This document shows positions 42,319 to 54,412 of a stretch of 64,000 nucleotides of DNA, piece after piece. The stretch covers positions 1 to 64,000 of the forward strand of contig JAXRKN010000012.1 in the NCBI GenBank assembly GCA_038502055.1, written 5' to 3'. The position numbers were made by a program, and so were the translations under genes. The notes beneath the pieces were generated by a model. That model searched no databases, was not told the DNA's origin, and worked only from the letters and a program-made list of their open reading frames with translations. Each line of letters starts with the position of its first letter. Positions within the stretch are counted from its first letter, which is position 1. Source of the stretch: Tanytarsus gracilentus. Its lineage: Eukaryota > Arthropoda > Insecta > Diptera > Chironomidae.

Positions 42319-44869
42319 TCATTCCATTGCTGAAAGATTGAGAAAACAATTATTATTGTCTGTTGATGCTTGCATAAAGGTTACTTACGAGATGGACTCC
42401 GTGCAACTGCAGAAGCGTCACCATTAGTAGAGTTATTCATTGCTAAGGAACTATTATTAACATTCCTACTTCCTGAAGAGTCTGTACTCTCCTGTGAATA
42501 ATTCAAGAAGTCCCATATGAGAATGGTATCGTCGTGAGAGCTGGATACAATTTGAAATTCATCAAACTGTAGTCTAAATACTCGGCCTGTGTGTTCCTTA
42601 AAAAATAGAAAGTAGTATAGGTAAGAAGTCTATATGTAATATTTTTTCTGCTTACATTTAATGTTTTAATACAGAGAGAGTTGGGTTGTGCTCGTGGATC
42701 TAATGCAGCAACAAGATCCCACACTTTGATTTTTCCATCATACGCTCCACTCACAATTCGTTTTGAATCGAAGCGAATACAACGAACTAATTCCTCATGT
42801 CCTTCAAGGACTCGTAGACAAGCTCCACATTCAATGTCCCATAGGCGAATTGAATTATCAGAGCTTCCGCTCACCACAAGACGATCTCTATATTGAAGAC
42901 AGGCAATACCACGTTTATGTCCATTTAGTGTCCGAATGAATTCACAAGATGAAGTGCTCCACACCTAAATTATAATTTTTAAGTTCATATTAGATATCAT
43001 TTGTTATTTAATAATAAAACAGTTACAAAACAATTATGGACGACAAAAATCAAATTTTGATCTTCAGACCTTAATTGTCCTATCTCCAGAGGCCGATACG
43101 ATATACTTTTCATCAAAGTCTACAACATTAACAGCGGCTCGATGTCCAACTAGCACACGCCGAAGAGTTATTTCCTTTGGAGACGTCATGTCCCAAACCG
43201 CAATTGAACGATCCTACAAATTTAAGTTATTTAATATTTGAGGCAAGATAAACGTTAATTGTGTTTGTACTTTTGAACAAGTAACCATCATGCCATTGTT
43301 GAATCTCAAGTGAAGGACTGCCTCACAATGATGTATCAGAGTGTTTGTCATCTCTCCGGTTTTCACGTCCCACACTCGAACAGTGGAGTCACTTGATCCG
43401 CTGATAATTACTTTGTCATCGTACTGTAAGCACAAAACTGATCCAGTGTGACCCGTCAAAATCTAGATCAAGAAAAAATTTTGCAATAAAAAAAATGGAG
43501 TCGTATAGGAGTTTAGCACAAACCTTATTGCATTGCAATGTATGACGATCCCATATTTTAATAGTGTTATCGCGCAATCCTGATACTATCTTGTTGTCGT
43601 CGTACTGAAGACAATAGACTCCCTTTGAATTCTCAGATCTGCAATTTATTCGCTGCAAATTGTGATTTCCGGACCTCCAATTGTTCTCGATAGTCTCGAT
43701 GTCCTTAATCATTTATTTTAAATTATTATTTTTTGAAACAAACCGATTACTTACTTTCATAATTATAGGATAAAGTTGACGATAAAACGAATGATTTCGA
43801 TACTCTCCTTGACGTGGCACGAAAAGATATTTGATCCATTTTTTTCGTTCAGCAAGTCCTCTCCAGAGTGTGTCGCTTCTGACCTTACGCTCAATCAGTT
43901 TTTTCCATAGCATTCCCTCGCTAATCACACGATTCCACTCTTTAGACACTAATTCTGCAGCAAAAAGAGACTCTGCATCAAGGTAGGATAGAATGTTATC
44001 GGCCACGTGATCGAGTCCTTTTTTGGGCAGTAGTGAAATAAAATCTCTCTGCAGCATCGGTTTAAGGAAGGCATTAATGTGACCGTGCTGATAGTGACAC
44101 ATTCGCGAGAGGAGATTTTCTACAAAGTCAACCTGCTCATCATCGTTCCAATTGGAAAACATCGATAGGCTTTTATCGCGCTCCTTCTGATACTGAGATG
44201 AAGGCTCCTTTTTTCGCAACGATTGATCGTAAATCATTGCAGAGGATGAAAACTGCAGAAATTAAATTTAAGTTTTTCAAAAGATTTTAAGGTCAATATT
44301 TGTTTTTTAACGAAATAACAAGTTGTGTGCATGAACTTATGCGTTACACATATATGCACATGAACTTTCGAAAGCAAATTATACTGATGACGAATGTATC
44401 AAGTTGCACACAAACATATTATATTATATTTATGTAGGTATTTAGAAATCATGTTGAAATTTTAAATTTGCCCTTCGAAGGCCTTCTAAAGAAATTTCCT
44501 TTAATAACACACATGTATAATCTGTAACATGGTATCAATCAAAATTACGATATAAATTAGTTGCAAGCTATATGATTCACACTTAAAATCAAAAATAATA
44601 TTATTGCAAACTTTAAGAAAATTTAATATTTTTTTCCGCTCAATTTATGAACTTAAATCATTTAAAAGGACTAAAATTAACTTTTTTTCTGAGGAAAAAC
44701 ATTTCTTTTCAATTCATCTAATATTTTTCTCTCTCCATTGATCGCCATATTTCACTTTCATTTCTAGTATTGAATGCGATTTTATTTTACAACTTTTTGG
44801 ATCCTTCAACACACATACCTGGGATTTGCTTTCATCAGTAGGTTTCGGGTCAGTCTCCATTTTTATCAT
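42319..44869 (-). CDS. slmb: Slimb / beta-TrCP, F-box WD40 protein of the SCF ubiquitin ligase
   Basis: Substrate-recognition subunit of SCF E3 ligase; in flies it binds phosphorylated DSGxxS-type degrons in Armadillo/beta-catenin, Ci and other regulators. Eight coding exons: 44819-44869, 43755-44252, 43524-43703, 43271-43462, 43070-43213, 42656-42964, 42389-42596, 42319-42329. All junctions are GT-AG and phases agree, giving 530 residues (fly protein about 510). The N-terminus MIKMETDPKP resembles fly Slimb. A dimerisation region (VDFVENLLSRMCHYQHG, about 58-75), an F-box at about 95-130 (DHVADNILSYLDAESL) and seven WD repeats follow. The last exon codes only for the end of ARSPSPME, as in the fly ending. 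An Asn/Ser-rich insert precedes it. AATAAA lies just downstream (near 42250). Exons 6-8 have been duplicated several times downstream. Confidence 0.97.
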
Positions 44870-45252
44870 CTCAGCTCTTTAAAGCTATACACTGCAAGGA
44901 CTTATGCTCAATAATTTTTTACACAATAATTCTGTGTTGCTCAATTTCTGTTTTCTCGATGTTCTTTTAATTCAAAACGACAATCTTGTGCTAAATAATT
45001 GATTAATGATGTTGAAAATTAATACGAAAGTTAATAATTTAAGTTTGAAGCGAGATAAAAATTAAATTAATTTCTCTAGGTAGTCTTTACACAGAACTTA
45101 CGGACCCCTCGCGAATCGAAACCTTTGCGCCCTTGCATTTAAAATCAAACCGTACGTTGAAAAAAAACCCCAAAACTTTATTTAAAAATAAATCACATGA
45201 ACAGTTTTGCGAGTAGAAATTGTGACTTTTGGGTTGGGAAAGGTACTTCTTA
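44870..45252. other. intergenic: slimb promoter side and UXS1 3' end
   Basis: 383 bp, AT-rich. Slimb 5'UTR and promoter must lie at the left; UXS1 polyadenylation (AATAAA on the minus strand at about 45178) lies at the right. I see no other feature. Confidence 0.5.
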
Positions 45253-47369
45253 TTAGGTGCGTTCTAAGAACCTTTGTGCCTGCAGCTCATTTCGAAAGTA
45301 AGCTATTGTTAATTCTAATCCTTGTTTAAGGGAGATTTTCGGTTCCCAGTTTATAAATTTCTTTGCTCTTGTTATGTCAGGTTTCCGTCGTTGTGGATCA
45401 TCTTCAACGGAATTGGAATGTTCTATCTCTACAGACTCCACTCCAACAAGCTCTCTTATAATTTCAGCAAATTCTAAAAATAAATGTTTTACGATATAAG
45501 CGTTCATGTTGCGGATAGTTGTGTTTACCTTGAATCGTATGCTCTTGAGGATTTCCCAAATTGACAGGGAGAGTATAATTAGAATTCATTAACTTTATTA
45601 ATCCTTCGACCAGGTCGCTAACGTATTGAAATGATCTCGTTTGTTTTCCATCTCTTCAAAGTAAATTATTATTTCAAGCTATTTTTTGTTATTGCCCATT
45701 TTTGTTATTACCCATAAATTCTGATTGCTTCTCGTTTAAGGGCTTGAGAAATGAAATTACTGACAACTCTGCCATCGTTAATGTGCATGCGAGGTCCATA
45801 AGTGTTGAATATTCTTGCCACTCTAATATCCACTCTCTCCTGTTTAGCATACGCATAGCTTAATAGAAAAGTTAATTTTTACTTAAACTTTGACACATCA
45901 TCATCATTATCATCAAAGCTCTATTATTTCCATCCGTTACTTTAAAATTAAGGGAGGAATAATTTATGGGAGAAGATTTTTTGTTTCATACTTATGTAAA
46001 GGAATGTAAATGTATAGAAAATCAAGTGCAAAACTTTTTGCAGTTAAACGAGATATATCCGGATTTGAAACTGACCCAACATCTACACCGAACCATGCCT
46101 GAACAATAGTTATCTTTGAAAATTATAGCGTAAAATTCATGTTAAAATTTAATGAAAGAGGTTCTTGATTGACTGGTTTTAAAGTTTTTTTAAGAATATT
46201 TTGGATCAAAAGTACTTAGTGAGCCTCTAGGGTAAATTATTTTCATGGCGAAAATTAAGTTTCGTATTCATGTCGTTTAATGAGTTCATATCACGCCACA
46301 GCTTTGATTTGATTTTTCAACGCATACGCGCATACCTTAACGTTTCAGCAACACGCTTACCCTCATCATAGCACTTAAAAAAATAAATCAACTTTTATTA
46401 ATCTAATAAATTGTTAATCTAAAAACTTACAGCTCTTGGTCCTATAGGATTAACGTTTCCAAAATAAGTTTCCTCCTTAAAAAAATTAGTTTCGAAAATT
46501 CAGCAATTATAATATTATTATAATAAACTAGGTATAGATTAGACCTGTGGATGATGACCGGCATCTGGATTGCCATAAACTTCTGAAGTTGAAGCAATCA
46601 ATATTTTTGCACCTAACCGCCTCGCCAAGCCCAACATATTGATTGTACCTAATGTATTTGTTTTAATTGTTTTGACCGGATTATACATGTAATGAATTGG
46701 TGATGCTGGCGATGCCAGATGATATATTTCATCAACCTCAATAAATAATGGATTCACAATATCATGACTAATTAGTCTGAAAAAGTTAAAGTTAGTTAAC
46801 AAAAGTTCTAAGAGTCAAAAGTGCTCTCACTCAAAATTTGGATGTCCTATCCAGTGCCTAACGTTATTCTTGCTTCCAGTAAAAAAATTATCCACCGCTA
46901 CAACCTCATGACCCTTAAAAATATTTTTGAGCTGACCAATAAATGAATAAATGATTACTATACCTCTTTCATTAAGGAATCAACTAAATGAGATCCAACA
47001 AATCCACTGCCACCAGTTACTAGTACTCTCTTCCGATTTTGATAATTTAAAAACTTGACTTCGTCAAAATTGTTTTTTGACGTTCGATCTTTTAACGCTT
47101 TTTCGAGGCTTGTCAGCCTCTCTTCGAGTTCTGCTATCTTTAACTGTGCTTTCTTTAGTTCGACTCTCTCCCTACTGATGTCATTATTATTATTATTAGT
47201 TTCGTAGTGTTGTAAATATTCAGCTTCATCATTGATGTCATTTGATAATGCTTTATAAACGCAAAATACTAAAATACAATTACTTGAACTGTTTCAATTT
47301 TAAAGGAGAATTTATTGAGTCCGACTTACCTAATATGCAGGAAATTGAAATTAAAATTAAATATTTCAT
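45253..47369 (-). CDS. Uxs: UDP-glucuronate decarboxylase (UDP-xylose synthase 1)
   Basis: Converts UDP-glucuronate to UDP-xylose with NAD in the Golgi/ER lumen, supplying xylose for proteoglycan linkers and Notch glycosylation. Nine coding exons: 47330-47369, 46964-47268, 46831-46913, 46545-46776, 46431-46475, 46336-46373, 45712-45858, 45529-45653, 45253-45473; phases agree, 411 residues. Residues 1-20 form a signal anchor (MKYLILISISCILVFCVYKA), giving a type II membrane protein. A charged coiled-coil stem follows, then the short-chain dehydrogenase domain: NAD loop GGSGFVGSH at about 95, ASTSEVYGNP, catalytic Tyr-x3-Lys in CYDEGKR, RIFNTYGPRMH and LGNPQEHTI. The small first exon, which carries most of the membrane anchor, is easily missed. 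Length fits the family (human about 420). Confidence 0.96.
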
Positions 47370-47715
47370 TTTTCTTCTCAGAAACATTTATTCAATGTTT
47401 TCAAAAATGAAAATTTATTTTCAGCTTTTGTTTTTATTATTAATCTATCTCGAAAATATTCGAAAATGAGTGTGTGCGAAAGCCGTAGTGTTGCAAGCGC
47501 AACAAATATAATAATCAGTTTTGATCAGGACTCTAGAGAATGCAAAGAATATCACATGTGTTGTAAAAAAATTTTCGCTTTTCTAATTATTTCTAATTAT
47601 TCCTAATTATTTCTAACTAGGCGGTTTAAGCCCCGCAAGCCGCCCGTAATTTAAATGTATGTATGCATGCAACATACAACTCTCTTTGTTTATAATAAGG
47701 ATTATCTTTTTTTAC
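47370..47715. other. UXS1 upstream region with repeat fragments
   Basis: Presumed UXS1 5'UTR/promoter at the left. At 47577-47618 it contains repeated CTAATTATTT units of the AT fold-back family, and at 47620-47656 a GC-richer motif, GGCGGTTTAAGCCCCGCAAG followed by CCGCCCGTAATTTAAATG, that recurs near 58463. Confidence 0.5.
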
Positions 47716-47720
47716 CGCTC

Positions 47721-48558
47721 CACAGTGGGCGATAAGTTAAAATTTTGTTCGAAAATTATTTTTGATAATATTTTGGATGTCAACTTTAGGAATTTAAATA
47801 TTTTTTTATTGAAGGTTTATATTAATTAGAGTGTTTTTTGAATAGCAGGATTTTAGTTTTTTACTTAATTAAGCTACAATTTTTATTTTAAAAAATCATG
47901 ATTTTCACTTGAGCAACAGCATAATTGGCTTAAAAACACTTTATTAAGCATATAATTTCCAAAAAAATTATAGATTCACGAAGTTTTAAAGTTTTTTCAC
48001 GGTTCTATTTAAAATTTTACACATAAATTCACTTAGTTTAATTAAATTTTTACTTGCAATATTTCATCATCACTCCAATATTTATTGCAAAATATCTTAG
48101 TGATGGGTTCGCAATTTATCACTCATTTCTCTCCTGTTACACACTAGAACTAACTATCTTTGATATTTTGTTAGTTTATCCATCCGCTTTTTTGATTTCG
48201 TTCACTAATTAAGGATTTAAAAATCGCAAATTATTCTCATTTGAACACAAAAAAAACACTGAGTAACACTGAGCAATTTGAATTATGAGAAACCGTTATA
48301 AAAGCGACCATAAACAAGTACAAAACATAAAAAAAAAATGATTTTGAAACGGTAAATATTATTTCTTTAAATTTTCTTCAAGTAAACTATAAAAGTTTAT
48401 TTAATTTTAGAGCGTATTTAAATTAAATAACACATTAATTTTTAAGTTTAGAAAACACTAGCAATTTGAATTTTTAAAATACGTTGTGAATCTCATTTAA
48501 AATTTTTTTTTTGCTCAATCGACTTATCGAACAAAATTTTGAGCAATCGCCCACTGTG
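47721..48558. mobile_element. Transib-like non-autonomous DNA transposon
   Basis: 838 bp bounded by inverted ends. The left end reads CACAGTGGGCGAT, then 5 variable bases, then AAAATTTTGTTCGA. The complement of the right end reads CACAGTGGGCGAT, 5 variable bases, then AAAATTTTGTTCGA. A perfect 5-bp duplication CGCTC flanks it (47716-47720 and 48559-48563). Termini starting CACWRTG with 5-bp GC-rich target duplications are the signature of the Transib superfamily, relatives of RAG1. There is no transposase frame inside, so it would need a transposase in trans. Confidence 0.8.
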
Positions 48559-48563
48559 CGCTC

Positions 48564-49254
48564 GAATGAAATTGTTGGGTTTAACCTTTAACGTAACCGC
48601 CATTGAAATTTTGAATTGTATAATGAGGGGGTTTAACTTTTCGCATCTTTTTCTTTTTTGAAGCGAAAAGTGTCAATAGTAAACAAAAGTGAAAATTAAA
48701 TGAAATTTTCACACACATCTCACTTATGCGACAGCGTATAGCCACCCAACCCAAATGGCTAATTTTAACAGGTACAGCGTTAAAAAAAATATAATTAGAA
48801 TAATTAGGATAAGGGTTGTCGCTATGCGACAACTTCAACTAATTATCCTAATTATCAAAAAAAAAATTTAGAAAATAATTAGAAATAACTAGATAATTAG
48901 AAAAAAATTAGAAATAATAAGAAGTATACCGAAAAATTGCTAATTTTAACAGGTACAGCGGTATAAATAAAAGATAATTAGAAATAATTAGGATAAGGGC
49001 TTCGCTGCGCGACAACTTCAACTAATTATCAAAAAAAAAAATTTAGAAAATAGGAATAATTGCAAAAATTTCGTTCGCCGGAGTAATAAATTGAGCTAAA
49101 CATTCTTATATTTATAAATGGCAATTGAGAGCTGCAACTAATATAATTTATAATTGAAATAAAATTGTGACTTTTTGTATTATAATAATATTGTTGAGGA
49201 TTTATTCACCATCATGTATTATTATTATTATTATTACATTTCTCATGTATGATC
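48564..49254. repeat. AT fold-back repeats between UXS1 and RpS6
   Basis: Two related blocks start GCTAATTTTAACAGGTACAG at 48758 and 48939 (181 bp apart). Each holds AATTAGGATAAGG, a hairpin region and CAACTTCAACTAATTATC. The first block has a perfect stem GTTGTCGC/GCGACAAC with a 3-base loop at about 48815-48833, nested in longer AATTAGGATAA/TTATCCTAATT arms. A separate hairpin CTTTTCGC/GCGAAAAG lies near 48637-48670. The right end (about 49200) carries AATAAA for RpS6 on the minus strand and an ATT microsatellite. Confidence 0.7.
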
Positions 49255-50751
49255 TTATTTCTTTTTCGGTTTCTTAGCATCGGACTTTGCAGCTGGTTTT
49301 GATGGCGCCGATTTCTTTTCTGCCTTCGCCGGTGCTGCAGATTTCTTCTCTGCTGGTGCTGGAGCTTTCTTTTTATCTGCTGCAGCTGGTTTCTTTTTAT
49401 CGTCGACCACCTTCTTGGGCTCTGCTGTTTTTTTCTCGGCAGGTTTCTTCTTATCGTCTACTTTCTTAGCGGCAGCAGGTTTTGAAGCTTCAACTTTTTT
49501 AATTTCTACCTTCTTGGGTTCCTTCTTGCTATCCTTGTCCGAAGAAATAGAGCTTTTTGATTCACGCAATGATGATGTTCGGGTGCGTTTTCGTAGTTTT
49601 TCCTCGCGTCTACGTTGAGCCAACAATTTGGCGTACTCAGCTTCGGCTTCTTTGCGCGACTCCACACGATGCTTCTTGACAGCAAGACGATGTCTCTTGC
49701 GCTACATTTTAAAAATAAAAAATTAATGAAAACTAAATTGAGCTCTATAAGAATGCATACCTGCAACACTACTGGTGTAACCAAGCGTTGGATTCTAGGT
49801 GCTTGGAAGCGTTGTTTTTTGCCCTCTTTTAAAGGCAATGGGCGCTTAATTACATACTTGCGTACGTCATCCTCTTTTGTAAGTGCGAAAAGCTTTCGAA
49901 TGTGACTTGCTCGCTTTGGGCCGAGACGACGAGGCACATTAACATCAGTTAATCCTTCGATTTCCTTCTCACCCTTACGAACGACAATTAATGCAAGTGC
50001 CGACAAATTTTGATCTACGATGCAGCCGCGGACCGATTTACGTTTACGCTCGCCAGTTCTTCTTGGGCGATAGCAGGAATGTCCTTTCTTCAACAACAAG
50101 CGAACACGAGCTAAAATTTATGAAATTAATTAGACTCGAGTGATAAAAGTTTAGTTATTTTTGTATGAATTAAATGGGATTCGATTTGCACAGTTATTAA
50201 TAAGGCATATCTTATACGGGGAAAAATTCAAGATCTTTAATGTATCTGTTTGTATCGAGATGTTAGCTATGTTGACTTTTAACATCCCTCAAATGAACAG
50301 AATGTCCTTAAATTTGCATTACTTACTGTTTGTTAAAACACCCTGTTTCATGGGGAATCCTTGTTTGTCGTTTCCACCAGCTATACGAAGGATGTATCCC
50401 TTCCATTCGTCGCCAAGATGGTCTGCATCAATCTCGGCTCCCATACGTTTCTCATAGAACAAACGCAATATGTGGTCATCGTTTACCTCAAAAGTTTTTT
50501 GAGCCCCAGTAGATGGGTAGCTAACGTTCAACTAAAACAATAAGAAGGCATCAGTAAATTTTGTACAAATAACACACATGGACAAATTTTTGGTGCAAAA
50601 TTTTAAAGTGAAATTTTACAACAAAATTTCATCGAAACGAGCCAAACTCCGATACGCTTGTATTTGCCATGTCGTTAACTAATAATTTTTATTAAAACTA
50701 GACCTCTGAACAGCCGAATGGAGTGAAATTATTAAAAAAAATTACCTTCAT
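49255..50751 (-). CDS. RpS6: 40S ribosomal protein S6 with long C-terminal extension
   Basis: Small-subunit ribosomal protein, the classic target of S6 kinase. Four coding exons: 50746-50751 (only ATGAAG), 50327-50531, 49761-50110, 49255-49701; phases agree, 335 residues. The core (LNVSYPSTGAQKTFEVND ... GHSCYRPRRTGERKRKSVRG) and the phosphorylation region (RRREEKLRKRTRTSSLRES) are conserved. Fly and human S6 are near 249 residues; here about 90 extra residues rich in Lys, Ala and Pro (repeats such as DDKKKPA, AEKKSA) follow the kinase sites. Mosquito RpS6 is known for a histone-H1-like tail of this kind. The second intron (50111-50326) separates exons 2 and 3. Transcribed divergently from RpL36. 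Confidence 0.97.
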
Positions 50752-51072
50752 GGCTCTGTATTGCCCGAGAACGAAAATTGAAAAGAAAGATCTAACCTAA
50801 AAGCCAAAAGGGGAGCGCAACTAAGTGAAGCATTTCGAAAATAGATCTCTCTCCCTCTTTCTCTCTCTTTTCGAACCGAATTTGGAGCAAGTGAGTAAGA
50901 TGTTAAAATTAAATTATTTATTTTCGCCCATTTTAAGTCAGATTTTAAAGTTAAATGTAATTGAAATTTATTCTTTTCACGACTTTGAATGACTTCTAAA
51001 CGATATGCACTTTTAAAACTCTATTTTTAATGAGTAAAAGGTTGATTATATTTTTTGTCTCGTTTTAGAAGA
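50752..51072. promoter_or_regulatory. shared divergent promoter of RpS6 and RpL36
   Basis: About 320 bp between the two start codons. A long pyrimidine tract (TCTCTCCCTCTTTCTCTCTC, near 50845-50870) on the plus strand is suited to a 5'TOP start for RpL36. It is followed by a short untranslated exon, a good donor GTGAGTAAG at 50891, and the acceptor TTTTAG at 51068, five bases before the RpL36 ATG. On the minus strand CTTTCTTTTC lies upstream of the RpS6 start. Confidence 0.65.
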
Positions 51073-51694
51073 ATGGCACCAAAATATGAGTTATGTGTTG
51101 GCCTCAATAAAGGCCACAAAACAACTAAAATAAGGCAGAATCAATACAAAGGAGATCGCAAAGAGAAGGGTATTCGCCAGGCTCGCAAGAAGAACGTAAG
51201 TTTATTAACTAATTCAAAAGAAAATTTGGAATCTGAAATTCTAACCACACTTTTATTTTTCTATGATGAAAACTAACTAATCCATTCACAGACAATGAAT
51301 CAAAGAATAGCAAAGATAATTCGATGGATTTACAATATTTTTTTGTCGAACCTTCCGATTGTCGATGCATTCGATTTAACGTGGTTAATAGTTGGTGCTG
51401 AGCAAATACATCATTATTTCAGCAAAAAATTTAAGTGTTAAATGATATATTAAAAAAGTTTTTTTTTCTTAGATTCAAACAAAGCACACAAAATTCGTTC
51501 GTGATCTAGTGCGTGAAGTCGTCGGACATGCTCCTTATGAACGTCGAACTATGGAACTGTTGAAAGTTTCCAAGGATAAGCGGGCATTGAAGTTCTTAAA
51601 GCGTCGTTTGGGAACACACATTCGCGCAAAGAGAAAGCGTGAGGAGTTGGGTACAATCTTGGCTCATATGAGAAAAGCTGCAGCTCACAAGTAG
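51073..51694 (+). CDS. RpL36: 60S ribosomal protein L36
   Basis: Large-subunit ribosomal protein, eL36 family. Two coding exons, 51073-51195 and 51473-51694, with GT-AG borders and phase 0, give 114 residues, the normal length. The start APKYELCVGLNKGHKTTKI and the end GTILAHMRKAAAHK match the family throughout. An intron also splits the 5'UTR. The 277-bp intron was inspected for a snoRNA; box-like elements exist but no convincing structure. AATAAA lies at about 51749. Convergent with barren, with 175 bp between the stop codons. Confidence 0.97.
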
Positions 51695-51869
51695 AACTTT
51701 CAACATCTATGGAATCCTTGAAAAACTCGAGCATTATTCAAGAAAAAAAATAAAATTGATTTAAAAATCAAACTAAAAGATTTTATTTTGAATTATTTTC
51801 AGATTTGTATCGGTATGTTATATTTTGAACATGTGTAAGAGTAAGTTTTTTTTCTAAGATATACTCAAG

Positions 51870-54229
51870 TTAAAGAAAACTAATGTCGAAATCCTCCAAA
51901 CTATCGTTCGGTGTTAATAATAAACCTTGATCGTTGCACAAGTGTAAAATTGCATAGAAAGCCAATGGCATACTCATATTTTCTGCCATAGCTTTTTTGA
52001 GATGTTTTGGAAGTTCTCTGAGAATCTCCGAGAAACACGGCTGTTGGCGGGGATTAGTGTTCATCTTTTGAATAATAATGTTCAAACTACAATGCTTTAG
52101 TTGCTTCATATCAACAACTTTTGCCCGGCGCGCAAAGGCTATACTGATTTTTTCAATTCGATCGGGCGCTCCAACGTAGAAATCGGGTATTTCGTCAGGC
52201 TGTGGAGCTGGTGGTGGCAGCATGTCGCAAATTTCGAACTCCAAATTGTTATCCATCTGCCCTAAATCCGTTTCAGTATCCGATGATTGCATATCCACGC
52301 GGCTACAATAGTTACGATCGAGATCATTGTCATAATTGTAAGTTTTATCCTCTTCATTATCGACTCCTGTAAAAGTGGCATCGGGATCTGTGTTAATTAA
52401 GATTGCTTTTGCATGTGAGAAGGTGTCAAAAGTTTCTGAGGAAACGCGATAGTCCATGGGCAGTTTGTGTTTTTTGCTATCCCAGCGTTTTGTCATAATT
52501 TGAACGGTAATTTGTTTGCTCCTCGATTTTCCCTTTTCTAGAAAAAGCGTATCGTGTTCGTCAGCATTGCGGGCGTCCTCCAGGCTAATGTCGGATCGTC
52601 TAACAATTTTTCTCTTTCGAACTGTTTTTGGGCGTTGCTGTATAGCTGCTACTTCCGAAATACCACTTGTGCTGGCAACTTGAATACTCGAGCGTGATTC
52701 TATGCATGACAACTGAGTTCTACGGCTATAACGAAATTTCCAATGAGACGGACCGGCCCAAAATTGATCAATGTTGTCAAGCGGCCGATATGAGTAATCA
52801 GAAAGTGCAGCAGACGTCTCTGGTTGCATGTCCTCAATTAAAATTGGCTGACGTTTTAAACCTCTACAGCGACTAAGTGCTTCCCTCTGATCCTCCTCAA
52901 CATCGTCAAAATCATGATTGTTCATATCTCCAAAGTCCATAACGAAGGATTTATCATTCAAAATTGGCTCAACTTCTGCGTTAATGTCAAACTGCAAGTC
53001 CACATTAGAAATGCTTCTCCCGATCATAGTTTGATTTGCATCTAACACAGAGTCATCATTATATTGACGAATGCTACTATCGACCTCCTCAACGCTCTCA
53101 AGCGGCAAATCGCAAATACGATATTTCTTTAAGCCTGACCGCAAGACCAAGTCTTCAATATTATTAATAATAGGTGACACGGTGGCCACTTCTTCAGGAT
53201 TGAGTGTTTTAAAATTAAAAGTCTCTTCCAAATTAGCTATGGTCGTTTCATTTCGATCCCACATGAGTATGTTTTGTCGCAATTTCAATTTTGATTCCTT
53301 AGTGGGAATAATGTTTTGCATGAGACGTTTTGAGCTATTAATATCTCCAACCATGGAATTTAGCTTGGCAAAGAAGGGATCAACCAATGGATGAGTATCG
53401 AGGCGAGCGTTCAGTGTATCAGGATTCTTAGTAACAGTAGCAACGTGACGTCGTTTCTTGGTTTTTTGCTTAGCTTTAGGCATTTGAGTGGAATCCAACT
53501 GATTAGCGTCCATATTCTCCTTGTCATTTTCTTCAATACCCGAGCCAGAACCGTCAGCACCATCCTCGTCGTCATCAAAATTTGCTTGATTTCTCTTGGT
53601 GAGAGTTTTTGCAGCTGTAAAAGTTAATTTATTAATTAATTCACACACAATTCCAATGTATATGTACTCTGACGCGACAGATCCGAGCTCATTCGAATGA
53701 CATCAGTATAAACGGAATCGACACGTAAGCTATACACCTTAGTCGAGGCCTCTAAAGTAGACCCAGCCACTTGAAAGTTGGACAACGAATGATGATGTTT
53801 CTTTATGAGTTTTGAAAAAGAGTCAATAATGTTGAGATTCCAAGCGTTATCCTTACTGATTTTCTGTTTAATGAAACAAATAATATTATGCTTTAATTAG
53901 CTACAAGTAATGTCCTTACATTTTCGGCAAATAGCTTTAGGCAACTATTCAAAGAATCGGCTGCCTCTGCCAAGTTCGAACCACTTTCCACGGTTCCAAA
54001 TCGTCTCGAGTTTCGCCGCTCTTCTTCATCATCGTTGATCTATCGAATTAAGGCCATTTAAAAGGTTTAAACTTAAAGCCTTTAATATACTTACAAATCG
54101 CAAATTTTCAACTATTGGCGAAGCTGCCTGGGTCAAATTAAGAGCGGATCTTCTTCTCAATGGCGTGTTGGTTGCATTTGTATGCATTGCCTGTATCGGC
54201 AAAGTACTAATTAACTTCGAAGTGTTCAT
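51870..54229 (-). CDS. barr: Condensin I subunit H (kleisin), Barren/CAP-H
   Basis: Kleisin that bridges the SMC2 and SMC4 heads in condensin I and is needed for mitotic chromosome compaction and segregation. Four coding exons: 54095-54229, 53920-54039, 53668-53863, 51870-53614; phases agree, about 731 residues, as in fly Barren. Conserved N-terminal box RRRSALNLTQAASPIVENLR and NDDEEERRNSRRFGTVE, then the helix pair SLNSCLKLFAENKISKDNAW, AKTLTKRNQANFD, a long acidic middle (DPFFAKLNSM), and the C-terminal winged-helix region (PCFSEILRELPKHLKKAMAENMSMPLAF). Divergent from RpS3 and convergent with RpL36. Confidence 0.95.
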
Positions 54230-54412
54230 TTCTCTTAAAATGCTTATGTTTGGACTTTTTAAATCGACTTATCGATATAACGGAAAATTTTGCTTCATTG
54301 CGATTCGCCGTCCAACACACACACGCAAACAGTTTGTACTTGCGCGCCCCTTGCCTCTCTCTCTCTCTTTTTCCCGTGAGCTAAAATCGCGTTCACACGT
54401 TTCTTTTTTAAA
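54230..54412. promoter_or_regulatory. divergent promoter of barren and RpS3
   Basis: 183 bp between start codons. On the plus strand, CTTGCCTCTCTCTCTCTCTT then TTCCCGTGAGC gives a pyrimidine-rich 5'TOP-type region before RpS3. I cannot place transcription starts. Confidence 0.55.

Noticed and set aside
51196..51472. Possible snoRNA in the RpL36 intron (TGATGA at about 51263, CTGA at about 51398, ACA-like end)
   Set aside because: Ribosomal protein introns often host snoRNAs, but the C and D boxes are too far apart, no terminal stem pairs, and no convincing H/ACA hairpins were found.
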